Below, in pieces: positions 41,825-50,516 of a DNA stretch of 64,000 nucleotides. The stretch lies in assembly GCA_005880795.1 (NCBI GenBank), contig VBGP01000007.1:1-64000 (forward strand), in the 5' to 3' direction. The notes below the pieces were generated by a model. The model saw only the letters and a program-made list of their open reading frames with translations. It made no database searches and was not told the DNA's origin. How positions within the stretch are numbered: position 1 is the first letter of the stretch; the number at the start of each line of letters is the position of its first letter. Made by a program: the position numbers and the translations under genes. The stretch comes from Chloroflexota bacterium (GTDB taxonomy: Bacteria; Chloroflexota; Dormibacteria; Dormibacterales; Dormibacteraceae).

Positions 41825-44422
41825 GTGAAGGAGCTGGTTCCCTACCTGCAGGACGCGACTGCTGTCGCGTTTGTCGCCCTTGGCGTGGTCACAGCTCTCA
41901 CGTGGCTGCGGCGGCGGGACCGTTCGTTGGCCTTCCTAGCCCTGGCGATCATCCTCCTCTCAGCGGTGTCCGGCCTGGGCCGGCTGCAGGCGCACATCTC
42001 GATCATGCTGCCGTTCCTCGGCCCGATCGAGCTGCTCGCCTTCGTTGGCACCGCCTACGCCCTCCTCCTCTATCGAAACTCTCTCATCCCCCTCCCTCGG
42101 CGCTGGCATGCTGCCGCTCTCGTTTCGTTGGTGGCTGCCAGCGTCCTTATCGTCGCCGCGCTGGCGCTTTCGCTGAACCGGGTTTTGCTCACGGTCATCG
42201 CGGTTGGATTCGTTCTGGTCTGGTCTGCCTGTGTGGCCGAGCCGGCGCTACGGTTCTGGCTGGCCGCGCGGCGGTTGCCCGCCGTTCAAGCGTGGCGCCT
42301 GCGGTCGCTGAGCCTGGGCTTCGGCGGAATCGTCGCCGTGCTCCTGTTCGCCGTCTCGGTCGGGCTGTTGGTCAGGCAACCCGTGATCCAGGTGGTGGTC
42401 GAGGTGGTCGTGCTCGCCATCATTCCGCTCCTTTATGCGAGCTTCTCTCCGCCGGCTTGGCTGCGCCGGCAGTGGCGCGCGGAAGAGGAAGAAGGCCTTC
42501 GTGGATTCATGGAGGACCTCCTTGTCAGCGAAGACCGAGACGCTCTCGCGAGCCGCGCGGTGGAATGGGCGATGCGCCTGGTCGGCGGCGGTTCGGCCGT
42601 GCTGTTCGACGCCTCGGGCAAGCCCACTACCAGCCGTGGTCTGGAGGCCGCACAGGTCGCCGCGATCGGCGTTGACGCGGCGGGCCTCGACGAGGGTCTC
42701 AACCGAATCAGGCTTGATGGTGTCGACAGAAACGCACTGTCCGTGCCGGTCAAAGGATTGACCGCATCGGCGAACCTGGTCGTCTTGGCCGGGCCCTTCA
42801 CTCCCACTTTCGGAGGCGAGGAGACAACCAGGATGCAGCAGCTGATGAGCGCTTTCGTCACAGCGCTCGATCGCCGCCAACTCATCCAGGAGCTCGAGCA
42901 GTCCAACGCAGCGCTCATGGAGGCGAACAAGCACAAGAGCGTCTTCCTCGCCAACATGAGCCACGAGCTGCGCACCCCGCTCAACTCGATCATCGGCTTC
43001 TCGGAGCTGCTGACGGACGCGCGCGACGGTCAGTTCGACGAGGCGACGCGCAAGCGGTTTGTCGGCCAGATCATGACGAGCGGCAAGCACCTGCTCGGCT
43101 TGATCAACGACATCCTCGACCTCTCCAAGGTCGAGGCGGGCCAGATGGAGCTGCGGCTCAACGTGATGTCGGTCGCCGAGTCGGTCGACCAGGTGATCAA
43201 GACCGTCGAACCGCTCGCGGCCAAGAAGAGCATCACGCTCCAGTCCAGCGCCGCCGACGCCGGCGATGTCCTCGCCGACCCCGGCAAGGTGAAGCAGATG
43301 CTGCTCAACCTGGTCTCGAACGCCATCAAGTTCACATCCGAAGGCGGGTCGGTCACGATCAGCGCTCTGCGCCTGAAGGACATGCTCGAGATCTCGGTCG
43401 CTGACACCGGAATCGGCATCGCTGATGCAGACCAGAAGTCGATCTTTCAGGAGTTCCACCAGCTCGATCAAGGTCCCGGCCGCAAGCACGAGGGCACCGG
43501 GCTCGGTCTCGCACTGACCAGGCGGTTCGCTCTCCTGCACGGCGGCGACGTGCGTGTTACCAGCCGTGTCAACAAGGGCAGTGTTTTCACGCTGATCCTG
43601 CCCATCCGGGTGGGCGCGCCTCCCGCCCTTGCACCCGTGCCCGTCGCAAAGAACGGACACGGCTCCGGTCCCCTGGTCCTCGTAGTCGAGGACGACCCCG
43701 CCGCGGCCGAGCTCCTGACGCGCCAGCTCGTCGCCGCGGGCTACCGGACCGAGGTGGCGCGCACCGGCAGCGAGGCGCTGGCCCGCGCGCGGCAGCTGCA
43801 GCCCGCCGCAATCACTCTCGACATCATTTTGCCCGAGGTCGACGGTTGGGAGGTGATCACTCGTCTCAAGAGTGACGAGGAGACGAGCCGAATACCGATC
43901 GTCGTGGTGAGCGTGGTGGACAACCCGGAGCTCGGGCTCGCGCTGGGCGCGATCGACTACCTCGTGAAACCGATAGAGGCGAGCGATCTGATCGAGCGGC
44001 TCAACCGGTTCAACCTGAAGCGCGTGTCGGCCCAGGACGGTATCCGCGTCCTCGTGGTCGATGACGAGCCCGCCAACCGGACGCTGCTTACGAAGGCGCT
44101 GGAGCCGGCCGGCTTCACGGTCTTCCCCGCCTCGGGCGGCCGGGAGGCGATCGAGCTGGCGAAGTCGTTGCAACCGGATCTCGTGCTGCTCGACCTGATG
44201 ATGCCCGAGGTCACCGGATTCGATGTCGTCGAAGCTCTGCGCGCCAATGAGTCGACGCGCGATACGCCGATCATGGTCCTCACCGCAACCAGCCTGAGCG
44301 AGGCCGACAAACGTCTTCTCAACGGAAGGGTCTCGAAGATCCTCAGCCGAGGCTCGGTCGCGACCACGGATATCGTCGGCCTGCTCAAACGGGTGGTCGC
44401 TCATCGCAACGGGCTGACATGA
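41825..44422 (+). CDS. Membrane hybrid histidine kinase with two receivers
   Basis: The 865-residue protein has about seven membrane helices in the first 205 residues, a GAF-like region (about 225-350), a HisKA domain with NMSHELRTPL (His380), HATPase boxes NLVSNAIKF, DTGIGI and GTGLGLAL, and two receivers (about 617-730 with Asp666 and Lys715; about 741-860 with Asp790). The second receiver lacks the usual KP after its lysine region. The 7TM front resembles a sensor for a small hydrophobic or light-related signal. It is expected to pass phosphate among the many receivers of the cluster. Confidence 0.93.
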   Translation: MKELVPYLQDATAVAFVALGVVTALTWLRRRDRSLAFLALAIILLSAVSGLGRLQAHISIMLPFLGPIELLAFVGTAYALLLYRNSLIPLPRRWHAAALVSLVAASVLIVAALALSLNRVLLTVIAVGFVLVWSACVAEPALRFWLAARRLPAVQAWRLRSLSLGFGGIVAVLLFAVSVGLLVRQPVIQVVVEVVVLAIIPLLYASFSPPAWLRRQWRAEEEEGLRGFMEDLLVSEDRDALASRAVEWAMRLVGGGSAVLFDASGKPTTSRGLEAAQVAAIGVDAAGLDEGLNRIRLDGVDRNALSVPVKGLTASANLVVLAGPFTPTFGGEETTRMQQLMSAFVTALDRRQLIQELEQSNAALMEANKHKSVFLANMSHELRTPLNSIIGFSELLTDARDGQFDEATRKRFVGQIMTSGKHLLGLINDILDLSKVEAGQMELRLNVMSVAESVDQVIKTVEPLAAKKSITLQSSAADAGDVLADPGKVKQMLLNLVSNAIKFTSEGGSVTISALRLKDMLEISVADTGIGIADADQKSIFQEFHQLDQGPGRKHEGTGLGLALTRRFALLHGGDVRVTSRVNKGSVFTLILPIRVGAPPALAPVPVAKNGHGSGPLVLVVEDDPAAAELLTRQLVAAGYRTEVARTGSEALARARQLQPAAITLDIILPEVDGWEVITRLKSDEETSRIPIVVVSVVDNPELGLALGAIDYLVKPIEASDLIERLNRFNLKRVSAQDGIRVLVVDDEPANRTLLTKALEPAGFTVFPASGGREAIELAKSLQPDLVLLDLMMPEVTGFDVVEALRANESTRDTPIMVLTATSLSEADKRLLNGRVSKILSRGSVATTDIVGLLKRVVAHRNGLT

Positions 44423-44823
44423 CAGGCAAGGGGCTGATCCTCGTCGTCGAAGACAACGAGGCCAACCAGATGCTGGTGAGGGCTGTGCTCGAGCTGGAGG
44501 GTTATCGCGTCGAGCTTGCGGGCTCTGCGGACGAAGCGCTCGAACAGCTCCGGGATTCTCCGCCTGACCTCATCCTGATGGACGTGCAGCTGCCGGGTGA
44601 AGACGGCCTCTCGCTGACCCGCCGGATCAAGGCCGACCCGGCGACGTGTGCCATCCCGGTCGTCGCCCTTACCGCGCACGCGATGACCGGTGATCGCGAG
44701 CTGGCGCTGAACGCAGGATGCGCCGGCTACATCTCCAAGCCGATCGACACTCGAACCTTTGGCCTGCAGGTCACCCAGTACCTCGTCGACAACCCGAACC
44801 GTGGCCGCGTGGTGGCCTTGTGA
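44419..44823 (+). CDS. Stand-alone receiver domain protein
   Basis: The 134-residue protein is a single CheY-like receiver: acidic pair in VVEDNEANQ, phosphoacceptor Asp55 in LILMDVQLPG, Thr85 and Lys107 (ISKPID). It has no output domain. The ATG overlaps the stop of the hybrid kinase gene by 4 bp, and its own stop overlaps the next receiver. It is probably a phosphorelay intermediate, as DivK or Spo0F are elsewhere. Confidence 0.92.
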   Translation: MTGKGLILVVEDNEANQMLVRAVLELEGYRVELAGSADEALEQLRDSPPDLILMDVQLPGEDGLSLTRRIKADPATCAIPVVALTAHAMTGDRELALNAGCAGYISKPIDTRTFGLQVTQYLVDNPNRGRVVAL

Positions 44824-45194
44824 GTGGGCGTGATCGAATCCTCGTCGCCGATGACGATCCCGCCAGCGCCGAGCTCCTCAAATACTTCCTCGAATCCCAT
44901 GGGTTCACCGTGGAGACCGCGCCCGACGGCAACCGAGCGCTCGAGATGGGCACGAGCGGTGAGTTTCAGCTCGTGATCCTGGACATGCACATGCCCATGT
45001 ATGACGGCGTGGAGGTCCTTGAGTTTCTGCGCAAGCGACACGTCCTGCACCCGATCAAGGTCATCGCCGTAACCGGCGACCTTTCCGACGGCCTGAGACG
45101 GGAGCTCGAAGCCGCGGGCATCGACAGCTTCCTGACCAAGCCGGTCGACCTCCAAACCCTGCGTGCTGAAGTCGATCGGCTGATGGCGGTCTGA
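44820..45194 (+). CDS. Stand-alone receiver domain protein
   Basis: From the GTG at 44820 the protein has 124 residues (SGRDRILVADDDPASAELL). It is an intact receiver with Asp55 (VILDMHMPMYDG), Thr85 (AVTGDL) and Lys107 (LTKPVD), and no output domain. The GTGA overlap with the upstream receiver gene indicates coupled translation. The two receivers differ strongly, so they are not a recent duplication and may have separate partners. Confidence 0.92.
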   Translation: MSGRDRILVADDDPASAELLKYFLESHGFTVETAPDGNRALEMGTSGEFQLVILDMHMPMYDGVEVLEFLRKRHVLHPIKVIAVTGDLSDGLRRELEAAGIDSFLTKPVDLQTLRAEVDRLMAV

Positions 45195-45202
45195 GGGCGG
45201 CG

Positions 45203-45436
45203 GTGATCGCCCTCACCCTGGACGCGGTCGAGGAGCCGACCGTCGGGGTGACGCCCTGGGTCCTGGTCGTCGTTTCGGACGAGCGCAAACGACGCATCGC
45301 GCGCAGCGCCTGGGAAGCCGCTGGGTTCGCAGTCGAGGTCGCGACGAGCGCCCTGGACGCGCTCGAGTGCCTCATGGTGATGACCCCCTCCCTCGTCGTC
45401 GTCGACGAATGGGTATACAGGCCAACCCAGCGCTGA
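45203..45436 (+). CDS. Half-receiver domain protein
   Basis: The 77-residue protein carries the first part of a receiver (VLVVVSDERKRRIARSAWEA through MTPSLVVVDEWVY), with the expected phosphoacceptor aspartate in VVVDEW, but ends before beta4, so the conserved Thr/Ser and Lys are missing. A TGATG junction joins it to the downstream histidine kinase gene. It may be a decayed receiver or a mini-domain that docks the kinase. No frameshifted continuation is apparent because the next frame codes kinase sequence. Confidence 0.6.
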   Translation: MIALTLDAVEEPTVGVTPWVLVVVSDERKRRIARSAWEAAGFAVEVATSALDALECLMVMTPSLVVVDEWVYRPTQR

Positions 45437-47535
45437 TGCGGCGATTCCTCCTGGCCGTCTTCGTTGCCGCCGTCCCGCTGACGGCGATCACCGTTGTGCT
45501 TGCTCTCCAATCCGGCGGTGAGGGTGGCATGACCGCGGTCGGCGACATCGGCCGGGCTCTGCTCGCCTTGGCCGCGGCCGTGACATGCGGGCTGACGGCC
45601 TGGCGATCAACCGGTCGCACGCGCTGGGCCTGGGCGCTGCTTGCCGCGTCCGCCGGCACCGCGCTCACCGGTGAGATCGGCGAGGCCGTGTACACGATCT
45701 GGTTCGGCCGCACACCACCGTTTCCATCGAGCGCGGACCTCGGGTTCATCGGGGCGGTCCCATTTGCGATCGCCGGGCTTCTCGCCTTCCCAGCGATCCG
45801 AAACCAGTTCGCCAAGCGGCGCCATGCCGCGCTCGACCTGGCCATGGTGGCTCTGTCGCTCACCTTCGTGAGCGCCGCCCTGTTGTTGCCGCTGACATAT
45901 CTGAAGCCTGAATCGGCTTTCGCCTGGTTGGTGGGCGCTGCGTTTCCCGTGTCCGACGTCGCGATCCTCACGGTGATCTTCGCCAGCATCCGCCGCAGCC
46001 TGGCCACGCAGGATGGGCGGCTGGTGCTGGTCGTATGCGGGCTGGGAATCACGGCTTTCTCCGACAGCGCCTATGCCTTCTTATCGGTGATCGGCAGCCT
46101 GCCCCCCGTCGGATATCTGGTCGAAGCCGGCTCTGCATACGGGTATGCCCTGATCGCCCTCGCTCCTTTATGGCCGCAGCGCCGCCACGATGAGCGAGCG
46201 GGCGAGATGGCGCTGTGGCAGGACGTCATCCCCTACCTCGGCGTGACCGCCGTGATTGCGACGGCCTTGGTGCTGTGGCTGGCGAAGAGGCAAATCGATC
46301 CTTTCGCAGTGCTGCCAGGCGCCGGCGTGCTCGTCGTGCTTCTAGCGAGCCAGCTGCTTGCGCGCACCGAGGCACGCACGCTTCTCCGCCAGAGCAGGCT
46401 TGCGGAGACGCGGATCAGGGAACGCGAGAACATGCTCAACAACGTGATCGACCACGCTCCGCAAGGCGTGGCCTCGATCGGCGTCGACAGGCGCATCACG
46501 CACGCCAACCCCCGGCTGGCCTCGATGCTTTACGCGCCGCTCCAGGTCCTCATCGGAGCCAGCACCGACGGCTTCCTCCCGCCGGATTACGTGTCGCGGG
46601 TTTTCAGCTCGTTCGCGCCGCGCGTCGACGGCTCGGCGGAGACATACGAGTCCGACTGCCAGATCCGGCGCGCAGATGGCAGCCAGTTCTGGGTCCACTG
46701 GAGCGCCAATCCCGTCCGGAAGGCCGACGGTTCGATCGACTATTTCCTCTCGACGTTCGAGGACGTCACCGCCAAGCGCGAGGCGGAGGAGACGGCCGTG
46801 GCCAACCTGGCGCAGCTGGAGAAGCTCAGCCGACTCAAGAGCGAGTTTATCTCCATGGTCAGCCATGAGTTCCGCACCGCGCTGGTGGGCATCCAGGGTT
46901 TCAGCGAGCTCATGCGTGAGCAGGAGATGGGCACGGAAGAGATCCAGGCGCTCGCGGGCGAGGTCTACAACGAAGCGCAGCGACTCAACCGGATGATCAC
47001 CGAGATGCTCGACTTTGACCGCCTGGAGGCGGGCAAGCTCCGGCTCGACCTCAAACCAATCGACCTCAACCAGATCGTCCGCGATGCGGTTGCGCGCGCA
47101 ACTGTCACAAGCCGCAAGCACATGATCACGGCGGAGCTGCAGCCAACGCTGCCGGCGGCATTCGGTGACCCCGACCGTATCACCCAGGTGCTCACGAACC
47201 TGCTGAGCAACGCGATCAAGTACTCACCGAATGGCGGAGAGATCTGTGTGCGGACGCACTTGAACGGCGGCTCGGTGGAGGTCGCGGTCAAGGACCATGG
47301 AGCCGGCATTCCCGCAGAGTTCATCAGTCGGCTGTTCGGCCGCTACGAGCGCTACGAGGACAAGCACGCGGGCAAGATCATCGGGACCGGGCTGGGTCTC
47401 GCCATCACACGCCAGATCGTCGAGATGCACGGTGGCAGGATTTCGGTGGACAGCGTGGTTGGCAGCGGGTCGGAGTTCCGGTTCACCCTGCCGCTCGCCT
47501 CCACCGCGGCAGCGGCCGTCACCAGGTCCGCGTGA
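45436..47535 (+). CDS. Membrane PAS-sensor histidine kinase
   Basis: From the ATG at 45436 the protein has 699 residues. About eight or nine hydrophobic helices fill residues 4-310, followed by a PAS domain (about 333-446), HisKA with SMVSHEFRTALVG (His477; the usual proline is alanine), N-box NLLSNAIKYS and G2 GTGLGLAI. The C-terminus is plain with no receiver, so it should phosphorylate the stand-alone receivers or the fusion protein. Its end overlaps the convergent SIS gene by 17 bp. It closes the signalling operon. Confidence 0.92.
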   Translation: MRRFLLAVFVAAVPLTAITVVLALQSGGEGGMTAVGDIGRALLALAAAVTCGLTAWRSTGRTRWAWALLAASAGTALTGEIGEAVYTIWFGRTPPFPSSADLGFIGAVPFAIAGLLAFPAIRNQFAKRRHAALDLAMVALSLTFVSAALLLPLTYLKPESAFAWLVGAAFPVSDVAILTVIFASIRRSLATQDGRLVLVVCGLGITAFSDSAYAFLSVIGSLPPVGYLVEAGSAYGYALIALAPLWPQRRHDERAGEMALWQDVIPYLGVTAVIATALVLWLAKRQIDPFAVLPGAGVLVVLLASQLLARTEARTLLRQSRLAETRIRERENMLNNVIDHAPQGVASIGVDRRITHANPRLASMLYAPLQVLIGASTDGFLPPDYVSRVFSSFAPRVDGSAETYESDCQIRRADGSQFWVHWSANPVRKADGSIDYFLSTFEDVTAKREAEETAVANLAQLEKLSRLKSEFISMVSHEFRTALVGIQGFSELMREQEMGTEEIQALAGEVYNEAQRLNRMITEMLDFDRLEAGKLRLDLKPIDLNQIVRDAVARATVTSRKHMITAELQPTLPAAFGDPDRITQVLTNLLSNAIKYSPNGGEICVRTHLNGGSVEVAVKDHGAGIPAEFISRLFGRYERYEDKHAGKIIGTGLGLAITRQIVEMHGGRISVDSVVGSGSEFRFTLPLASTAAAAVTRSA

Positions 47536-48511
47536 CCTTCTGAATCGCGCGCGGCCTGTCGGGGTCGATGCCACGTGCGACCGCGACCTGGTGGGCCAGC
47601 AGCTGTCCCAGCACCGCCAGCGGGATCGGGGTCAGCTCTTCGGGCAAACCTGAAACATCGAACAGGTGCAAGACGCGGCAGCCCTTCGCCTCGAGGCGCG
47701 ACTTTACCGATTCCAGGTCGGAAGCGACCCGCCCTTTTCCATCCACGATCAGCACGGGCAGGCCCGCCTCGACGATGGCGATAGGCCCATGCTCGAAATC
47801 GGCTATCGACCACGCTCGCGCGAGGACGTAGCTCGTCTCGCTGAGCTTCAGCGCTATCTCCTCAGCCGTCGAGAAGTTGAAGCCGCGCCCGAGCACGACA
47901 GCGCGCGGACCCATCAAAGGCGGCACCAGCGGTACGAGGTCGTCATCCCTCTCGAGCGTGCGCGCGATGGCATGGGGGACCGCCTCCAGTGCCGCGGCAA
48001 ATGAAGGCTCTGGATGCACCGACTGCGAGATCAGCGCAAGGGAGAGAAGGCTCGCGGTGTACGTCTTCGATGCCGGCACGCTGAGCTCAGGTCCGGCTTC
48101 CATCGACATCACGAGCTCCGCGGCATGGGCAAGCTTTGACGCCGCGTTGTTGGTGATCGCAACCGTCAGCGATCCCTGCCTTCTTGCCTCCTCGACCACG
48201 GCGATCACGTCGGGTGATTCGCCGGACTGGGAGATTCCGATCACACACTGGCCGTCCAGCCGAGGCGGGCGCGCGTAATGCGTGAACAGGGACGGTGCGG
48301 CCAGCGCAACGAGCTCCTGGTTGCGCACTCCGAACAGATACTTGGCGTAAAGCGCGGCGTTGTCGGAGCTGCCCCGCGCGGCGATGACAAAGCCTCTGTG
48401 CGGGGTCTCCCGGATCCTCTCCCCGATCGTGCTCGCCGCAGCCGCTCCAAGCTCGAGCAGCCGCTCCGCCACGGCGACCTGTTCAGCGATCTCCTCGCGG
48501 AAACGGCTCAT
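47519..48511 (-). CDS. SIS-domain sugar-phosphate protein, probable NagB-II type deaminase
   Basis: The 330-residue protein has two SIS domains (about 40-165 and 195-320) with the GlmS-isomerase-like motifs AARGSSDNAALYAKY, IGISQSGESPDVIAVV and SETSYVLARAWSIADFEHGP. It lacks the glutaminase domain of GlmS. Related SIS proteins act as glucosamine-6-phosphate deaminases (NagB-II) or AgaS-type enzymes. Since the operon has nagA but no classical nagB, conversion of glucosamine-6-phosphate to fructose-6-phosphate is the likely step. It is the last gene of the amino-sugar operon. Confidence 0.85.
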   Translation of the reverse strand: MSRFREEIAEQVAVAERLLELGAAAASTIGERIRETPHRGFVIAARGSSDNAALYAKYLFGVRNQELVALAAPSLFTHYARPPRLDGQCVIGISQSGESPDVIAVVEEARRQGSLTVAITNNAASKLAHAAELVMSMEAGPELSVPASKTYTASLLSLALISQSVHPEPSFAAALEAVPHAIARTLERDDDLVPLVPPLMGPRAVVLGRGFNFSTAEEIALKLSETSYVLARAWSIADFEHGPIAIVEAGLPVLIVDGKGRVASDLESVKSRLEAKGCRVLHLFDVSGLPEELTPIPLAVLGQLLAHQVAVARGIDPDRPRAIQKVTRTW

Positions 48512-49464
48512 TGGCGCAGCAGCTCCCCAGCGAGGCGCAGCGCGCCTTCGACCGGTGGCCGCTCGAGGCGGACGCAGGGCGAGGCGAGCTCCTTTCGCAC
48601 GGCGGTCTCGAGCCGCGCCTGGTTGAGAAGCAGGCCGCCTGCCAGCACGACGGGGCCGTCGACGGCGAGCGACTGACGCAGTTCGCGGACCAGGGTCCCG
48701 AGCTCCCCGGCCGCGCGGCGGATGATCTCCTCGGCGCCTGGATCCGAATCCGCGGCGTCGAACACGGCCGACGCAAGGCCGGCCCATTCCATCGGCTCGA
48801 GCCTCGAGTGCAGGGCGGCGGTCAGCTGTCGCGGGTCGCGCGCGTGGCAGGCAGCGAGCAGCCCATCACCCAGCGAGCCCAGCGGTAGGCCTGCGTCGGC
48901 GCGGCCGAGCACTTTGCGCGCAGCCTCCCGCGTGATCCACACGCCCCCTCCTTCGTCTCCGACCATCCATCCCCATCCCCCGCGCTGAGCTTCGCGGCCC
49001 TTGCGCGTCCGGCCGTAGGCGACCGACCCAGTGCCCGCGACGAGGGCGATGCCTTCATCCACCCCCGCGGCGGCCAGGACAAGCCTCGCGTCGTGGACCA
49101 CGCTGAGCCTGCAGTCCGGGAGCAGGCGCTCGAGCAGCTTCTCGAGTCGCGTGCGTCCCGCCGGAATTTCGGCCCCGGCCGCCCCAGCGCAGCAGGCGCT
49201 TGGCCGGATGTGGCCAAGCTTGCCGAGCAGCGTCGTCAGCCGGTCGTCGACCAGCTCTGCGTCGAGCGTGGCGACATTGGCTCCGGGCCCCTCAACGTCC
49301 AGATCGGCGCGAGCGTTCCCGCGCAGCCGGGCTCGGCTCGCGGAACCACCGATGTCGAGGCCGAGCAGTGTTGGGCCTAAGAGGGCCGCTGAAATTTCAC
49401 CACTCCTCGGATCATCGTCAGCCGCACACGGAGGTCGGCGTCGAGCACGACGAGGTCCGCGCAC
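48508..49464 (-). CDS. BadF/BadG-type ATPase, probable N-acetylhexosamine kinase
   Basis: The family signature begins at LLGLDIGGSASRARLRG and includes AGTGSVAYG, GGWGWMVGDEGGG and VLAGGLLLN, as in GlcNAc kinases of the BadF/NAGK group in the ASKHA fold. It should phosphorylate GlcNAc (or a related amino sugar) taken up or released by NagZ. Similarity starts near 49371, but no ATG, GTG or TTG is in frame until the GTG at 49464, which would overlap nagA by 88 bp and add an Arg-rich tail. A non-standard start near the nagA stop is possible. Confidence 0.82.
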   Translation of the reverse strand: MRGPRRARRRPPCAADDDPRSGEISAALLGPTLLGLDIGGSASRARLRGNARADLDVEGPGANVATLDAELVDDRLTTLLGKLGHIRPSACCAGAAGAEIPAGRTRLEKLLERLLPDCRLSVVHDARLVLAAAGVDEGIALVAGTGSVAYGRTRKGREAQRGGWGWMVGDEGGGVWITREAARKVLGRADAGLPLGSLGDGLLAACHARDPRQLTAALHSRLEPMEWAGLASAVFDAADSDPGAEEIIRRAAGELGTLVRELRQSLAVDGPVVLAGGLLLNQARLETAVRKELASPCVRLERPPVEGALRLAGELLRQ

Positions 49465-50516
49465 GCGCCGACGCTGATACGGCCCAGCCGACCCTCGCCG
49501 AGGACGCGCGCCGGGACCGACGAGGCAAGGCCGATCGCGCGCGCCACCCCGACGCCGGGCAGATGGGCCACCAGGCGGAGCAGGTCCGGCATGCTGGCAG
49601 CGCTTCCCGCCAAAGTTCCGTCCTCGAGCCGCACGACCTTGCCGTCGCTGACCACTGGTCGGCCCGAGAGCGCGTAGGTGCCGGGCGGCTCGCCGGCCGC
49701 CGCGGTCTGGTCCGTCGTCAGCGCGATTCGCGAATAGCCCTTGACTCGAAGCAGCTGCTCACAGATCGAGGGATGCACATGCTCGCCGTCGGCGATCAGG
49801 CCCACCGTCACTCGAGGGTCGAGCGCCAGGGCCAGCGCGATGCCCGGGCGCCGATGGTGAACCTGCGGCATCGCGTTGTAGATGTGTGTCGCAAAGCGGA
49901 CGCCGGCCGCGATCGCCTTGCGACCCTGCTCAAAATCGGCGCCGGTGTGGCCTGCGGCGACGACGATGCCGGCACGATGGAGCCGCTCCGTCGCGGCCAG
50001 GCCACCGGGCAGCTCCGGTGCCAGCGTGACGAGTCGGGGACGGGCCGCGATCACCACGTCGACGTTTGCCGCAGTGGGCTCGGCGAGGTTGTTGCGCAGG
50101 TGCGCCCCCCCGAATGCCGGATTCAGGAACGGCCCTTCGACGTGCGCCCCCAGCACCCTGGCTCCCGGTGCTTCGGAGGCGGCCCCGACCGCCGCGGTGA
50201 ATGTGGCGCCCACCTCGACCGGCTCCGAGATCAGGGTGGGCAGGAACGCTGTGACCCCGGTCGCCGGCAGAGCCTCTGAAATGGCGGCGATCGCGTCAGC
50301 GCCGGCGGCGGCGTCATGGCCGGCGAAACCATTGACCTGGAGGTCGATGAAGCCAGGCGCGATGAACTCCCCGGGAGCGGCGACGATCTCGTCGTCAGGT
50401 CGCTCAGGTGGGCGGCCCCGTCCGATCCACGTGATCGTGTCGCCCTCGACGAGCACGGCGGCTGCGCCACCTGTTCCGCCGGCGCCCTGAAGCAGGCCGC
50501 GCAGCAGGATCCTCAC
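49377..50516 (-). CDS. nagA: N-acetylglucosamine-6-phosphate deacetylase
   Basis: The 379-residue amidohydrolase has GFIDLQVNGFAGHD (about 54-67), HVEGPFLNP (metal-binding Glu), GHTGADFEQG, THIYNAM and the catalytic aspartate in LTTDQTAAAG. It should remove acetate from GlcNAc-6-phosphate to give glucosamine-6-phosphate in the cytoplasm. The GTG start overlaps the murQ stop by 4 bp. It sits between MurQ, which makes its substrate from MurNAc-6-phosphate, and the probable kinase and deaminase. Confidence 0.94.
   Translation of the reverse strand: MRILLRGLLQGAGGTGGAAAVLVEGDTITWIGRGRPPERPDDEIVAAPGEFIAPGFIDLQVNGFAGHDAAAGADAIAAISEALPATGVTAFLPTLISEPVEVGATFTAAVGAASEAPGARVLGAHVEGPFLNPAFGGAHLRNNLAEPTAANVDVVIAARPRLVTLAPELPGGLAATERLHRAGIVVAAGHTGADFEQGRKAIAAGVRFATHIYNAMPQVHHRRPGIALALALDPRVTVGLIADGEHVHPSICEQLLRVKGYSRIALTTDQTAAAGEPPGTYALSGRPVVSDGKVVRLEDGTLAGSAASMPDLLRLVAHLPGVGVARAIGLASSVPARVLGEGRLGRISVGACADLVVLDADLRVRLTMIRGVVKFQRPS

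Noticed and set aside
42248..44404. Open frame of 718 codons on the minus strand across the hybrid kinase.
   Set aside because: The + strand frame has complete kinase and receiver motifs; the antisense product is a GC-skew artefact rich in Arg, Asp, His and Gln.
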